Source of the DNA: JADJQU01 sp035490315
GTDB taxonomy: Bacteria; Planctomycetota; UBA1135; GCA-002686595
NCBI GenBank assembly: GCA_035490315.1
Contig: DATHET010000015.1
Span: forward strand, 1-8,271
Length of the DNA stretch: 8,271 nt
Direction: 5' to 3'
A model generated the notes under the pieces. That model was not told where the DNA came from and did no database searches. It was given only the letters and a program-made list of their open reading frames with translations. Of this stretch, positions 5,863-8,271 are shown piece after piece (positions within the stretch are counted from its first letter, which is position 1; each line of letters begins with the position of its first letter). A program made the translations under genes and the position numbers.

Positions 5863-7515
5863 GTGAATCCGATTGCGACCGGACTGCTCCTCTCGAGCCT
5901 CGCGGCGGCGGCTTCGGCTCAGAGCGGCAACCTCGAGGCGTTGACGACGCGCGCGGAGCGCTCGAGCTTCGAAGAGACCAGCCGTCTCGCCGACGTCGAA
6001 GCCTATCTGCGCGAGCTCGGCCAACGGACCAGCCTGCTGCGCGTTCAGACGTTTGGCGCATCCGAGGAAGGCCGGCCGCTGTGGCTCGCGAGCCTTTCGA
6101 ATCCGCCGGTCGGCGCCGCGCGCGAGGCTCGCCCTCTTGATCGGCCGATCGTGTTCATCCAGGCCAACATCCACGCCGGTGAAGTCGAGGGCAAGGAAGC
6201 GGTCCAGAATCTGATGACGCGGCTTGCGCTCGGCGACTTGAAGCCACTGCTCGATCAGGTCGTCGTCCTCATCGCGCCCGTCTACAACGTCGACGGCAAC
6301 GAAGCGGTCGACGTCATGAATCGCACCGAGCAGTACGGGCCGATCGCGGGTGTCGGCCGGCGCGAGAACTCGAAGGGCCTCGATCTCAACCGCGATTGCA
6401 TGAAGCTGGATTCGAGCGAAGCGCGCGCGCTGGTCGCGCTCTTCTGCGATTGGGATCCGCACGTGGTCGTCGATCTGCACACGACCAACGGCTCGTACCA
6501 CGGCTACCACCTGACGTACTCGATTCCGCTCAATCTGTCGTTCGAGCCGAAGCTGCTCGAGTATGAGCGCAACACGCTGATGCCGGCGCTCGGCAAGGCG
6601 ATGCTCGAGGGCCATGGCTTCCGCACCTATTACTACGGGAACTTCGAGGGCAAGGCGCCAGCGGCTGGCGAGCCCGAGAAGCGGACGTGGGCGGCTTTCG
6701 ATCACCGCCCGCGGCTTGGGCAGAACTATATCGGCCTGCGCAATCGGATCGCGATCCTGTCCGAGGCGTACAGCTACCTCGATTTCAAGAGCCGCATCGT
6801 GGTCACCGAAAGTTTCTGCGAGGAGATCCTGCGCGAAGCTGCTCGCCATGGCCGCGAGATTTGCGCGCTGACGAGTCAGCTCGATCAGGACTTCGTGCGC
6901 AACGCGCTCGGCGAGAGCGAGCTGAGCCTGGGCGTGCAATACAAAGTCCAGGCTTTGCCCGAGCTCGTGCCGCTGCTCGTCGGCGAAGTGACGCACCAGG
7001 AAAATCCGCGCAACAAGAAGCCGATGACGGTCGTGGTCGCGGACAAGTTCACCAGCGTGCCCATGCAGGACCTCGGTTATTTCGCGCCGACGCGCAGCGT
7101 CGCGATGGCGCGCGTCTACGTGCTTCCGCGCGAGGAGTCCATGAAGCCCGTGGTCGCGAAGCTGCGCCAGCACGGAATCCTGGTCGAGGAGCTGTGCGCG
7201 CCGCTGAGCGCGAGCGTGCAGACTTTCCAGGTCGAGAAGCTGACGAAGTCCGAGCGGGCTTTTCAGGCGCACCGCGAAACGAAGATCGCGGGCAAGCTCG
7301 TCGAGAGCACGGCGACGCTGCCCGAAGGAACGATCGTGGTCCGCCTCGCGCAACCCCTGGGCCGTCTCGCAGCCTACCTGCTCGAGCCCGAGAGCGACGA
7401 CGGTCTCGTCGATTGGAACTTCTTCGACGACTCGCTCGCCGAAGGCAAACCCGCACCCGTCCGCAAGATCCTGCGCAACGTTCCGATGTCGGCGCGCGCG
7501 CTGGAAAACTTCTGA
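5863..7515 (+). CDS. Secreted M14-family zinc carboxypeptidase
   Basis: This 550-residue metallopeptidase should remove C-terminal residues from peptides outside the cytoplasm. The M14 signature is complete: zinc ligands His104 and Glu107 in NIHAGEVEGKE, third ligand His206 in VVDLHTTNG, substrate-binding Arg177 in DLNRD, and catalytic Glu301 in AILSEAYSYLD. Residues 1-20 (MNPIATGLLLSSLAAAASAQ) look like a signal peptide with an ASA-Q cleavage site. About 200 residues follow the catalytic core with no recognised domain, and the carboxypeptidase-regulatory domain often seen in this family is absent. The start is the GTG at 5863: an in-frame TAG at 5851-5853 excludes anything further upstream, and no other ATG, GTG or TTG precedes the signal peptide. 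No ordinary Shine-Dalgarno sequence is present; an inverted repeat lies there instead. The S9 peptidase gene follows 26 bases downstream. Family assignment is firm; the substrate is unknown. Confidence 0.92.
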   Translation: MNPIATGLLLSSLAAAASAQSGNLEALTTRAERSSFEETSRLADVEAYLRELGQRTSLLRVQTFGASEEGRPLWLASLSNPPVGAAREARPLDRPIVFIQANIHAGEVEGKEAVQNLMTRLALGDLKPLLDQVVVLIAPVYNVDGNEAVDVMNRTEQYGPIAGVGRRENSKGLDLNRDCMKLDSSEARALVALFCDWDPHVVVDLHTTNGSYHGYHLTYSIPLNLSFEPKLLEYERNTLMPALGKAMLEGHGFRTYYYGNFEGKAPAAGEPEKRTWAAFDHRPRLGQNYIGLRNRIAILSEAYSYLDFKSRIVVTESFCEEILREAARHGREICALTSQLDQDFVRNALGESELSLGVQYKVQALPELVPLLVGEVTHQENPRNKKPMTVVVADKFTSVPMQDLGYFAPTRSVAMARVYVLPREESMKPVVAKLRQHGILVEELCAPLSASVQTFQVEKLTKSERAFQAHRETKIAGKLVESTATLPEGTIVVRLAQPLGRLAAYLLEPESDDGLVDWNFFDDSLAEGKPAPVRKILRNVPMSARALENF

Positions 7516-7541
7516 GCCCCGCAACGGCCCGAGTGAATCCC

Positions 7542-8271
7542 ATGTCCACCATTTCTTTCCGCGCACACTTCGCAGCACTCGCCCTCGCTTCCACGCTCTT
7601 CGCGCCGAGCGCGGCCCTCGCTCAGGACCGCCTGAAGTCCATGCCGGGCTACGAGCGCTACAAGGAAGTCGGCGCGAAGATCAATGGGTCGGTCAAGTCC
7701 GGCTCGCTGCAGGTCCAGTGGCAGGACGAAGGAAAATCCCTCGTCTACAAGAAGGACGGCAAGCGCTGGTGCTTCGACTTCGCGACCAGGAAGCTCGTCG
7801 AAGCTCCCGAGCCGCCCGAGGATTCGAAGGACAAGCAGGCCGAGCGCGGCCCGCGGCGCGGCGGTCAGGGGCGCGAGCGCGGCAGGCAGTTCAGCTCGGC
7901 GATGTCGCCCGACGGCAAGCTCGAAGCCTTCTGCAAGGATCGCAATCTCTGGCTGCGTGACGCCGAGGGCAAGAACGAACTCGCGGTCACGACCGAGGGC
8001 GACGTAAAAGCGCGCATCAAGTGCGGCACGGCTTCCTGGGTCTATGGCGAGGAGCTCGACCAGACCACGGCGATGTGGTGGTCGCCCGACTCGAAGAAGA
8101 TCGCTTTCTATCGCTTCGACGAGAGCGGGACGCCCGATTATTTCCTGCAGCTCGATCAGACCAAGATCCAGAGCACCATGGACATCGAGGCCTATCCGAA
8201 GGCCGGGGCTCCCAATCCGGTCGAGCAGATCCTGATCTACGACATCGCGACCAAGGGCACGCAGACCGTCG
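7542..8271 (+). CDS. Dipeptidyl-peptidase-IV-like S9 peptidase, 3' end outside window
   Basis: The frame is open to the right edge, giving 243 residues. Residues 1-27 form a signal peptide (basic start, hydrophobic LALAS core, ALA-Q site). The rest matches the N-terminal beta-propeller of the DPP-IV family: NLWLRDAEG at 135-143, GTASWVYGEEL at 162-172, AMWWSPDSKKIAFYRFDES at 177-195 and YPKAGAPNPV at 218-227. Glu170-Glu171 sit where DPP-IV enzymes hold the double Glu that binds the substrate N-terminus. The Ser-Asp-His catalytic domain would follow outside the window. An Arg/Gly-rich basic insert at 101-115 is unusual. The ATG at 7542 is preferred, with a weak GAG upstream. An in-frame GTG at 7533 would add three residues and cannot be excluded. 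The gene lies 26 bases after the M14 gene, so an exported exopeptidase operon is likely. Confidence 0.9.
   Translation, partial: MSTISFRAHFAALALASTLFAPSAALAQDRLKSMPGYERYKEVGAKINGSVKSGSLQVQWQDEGKSLVYKKDGKRWCFDFATRKLVEAPEPPEDSKDKQAERGPRRGGQGRERGRQFSSAMSPDGKLEAFCKDRNLWLRDAEGKNELAVTTEGDVKARIKCGTASWVYGEELDQTTAMWWSPDSKKIAFYRFDESGTPDYFLQLDQTKIQSTMDIEAYPKAGAPNPVEQILIYDIATKGTQTV

Noticed and set aside
5863..7541. GTGAATCC occurs at the M14 start and again just before the S9 start (7533)
   Set aside because: An 8-base match with no further similarity around it is probably chance. At 7533 it is only an alternative in-frame GTG.
5629..7578. 649-codon open frame on the minus strand opposite the M14 gene
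   Set aside because: The plus strand encodes a complete M14 enzyme with all catalytic residues. The antisense translation is Arg/Asp/His-rich with no domain or ribosome-binding site, a typical shadow of GC-rich coding DNA.
1..8271. tRNA, rRNA, CRISPR array, insertion sequence or attachment site
   Set aside because: Nearly the whole window is covered by five coding genes. I saw no regularly spaced repeats, transposase motifs, terminal inverted repeats or tRNA-like cloverleaf sequence.

Overview
This 8.27 kb window is high-GC bacterial DNA carrying five protein-coding genes and no RNA gene, CRISPR array or insertion sequence that I can see. Three features point to a Planctomycetota-like organism: an ECF-type sigma factor fused to a membrane segment and a large extracytoplasmic region, several proteins built from carboxypeptidase-regulatory-like (prealbumin-fold) beta domains, and secreted M14 and S9 peptidases. 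Acidobacteriota or another high-GC phylum cannot be excluded. The assignment rests on gene style, not on a marker gene.

Layout. (1) 2-1195, plus strand: the 3' part of a beta-domain protein whose start lies outside the window. (2) 1189-3150, minus strand: a 653-residue protein with an N-terminal membrane anchor, a Pro/Ala/Glu/Thr-rich stalk and a chain of beta domains. It converges with gene 1, and the two stop codons overlap by 7 bases. (3) 3165-5732, minus strand: an 855-residue fusion of an ECF sigma factor (residues about 1-165), one membrane helix (about 203-223) and the same kind of stalk and beta domains. (4) 130 bases of divergent intergenic DNA. (5) 5863-7515, plus strand: a complete secreted M14-type zinc carboxypeptidase. 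(6) 7542 to the window end, plus strand: the N-terminal part of a secreted dipeptidyl-peptidase-IV-like S9 peptidase, probably in an operon with gene 5.

The most interesting point is the pair of minus-strand genes. Gene 2 is a paralogue of gene 3 from residue 199 to the end, so it looks like gene 3 with the sigma module removed. The two are 14 bases apart, the sigma fusion is upstream, and the Shine-Dalgarno sequence of gene 2 overlaps the stop codon of gene 3. Gene 3 also has an internal ATG with a well-placed AGGAG at the point where gene 2 begins. A plausible reading is a membrane-tethered transcription factor produced with a sensor-only partner. The divergently transcribed exopeptidases are possible targets. 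Regulation and function are inference; the architecture and paralogy are visible in the sequence.
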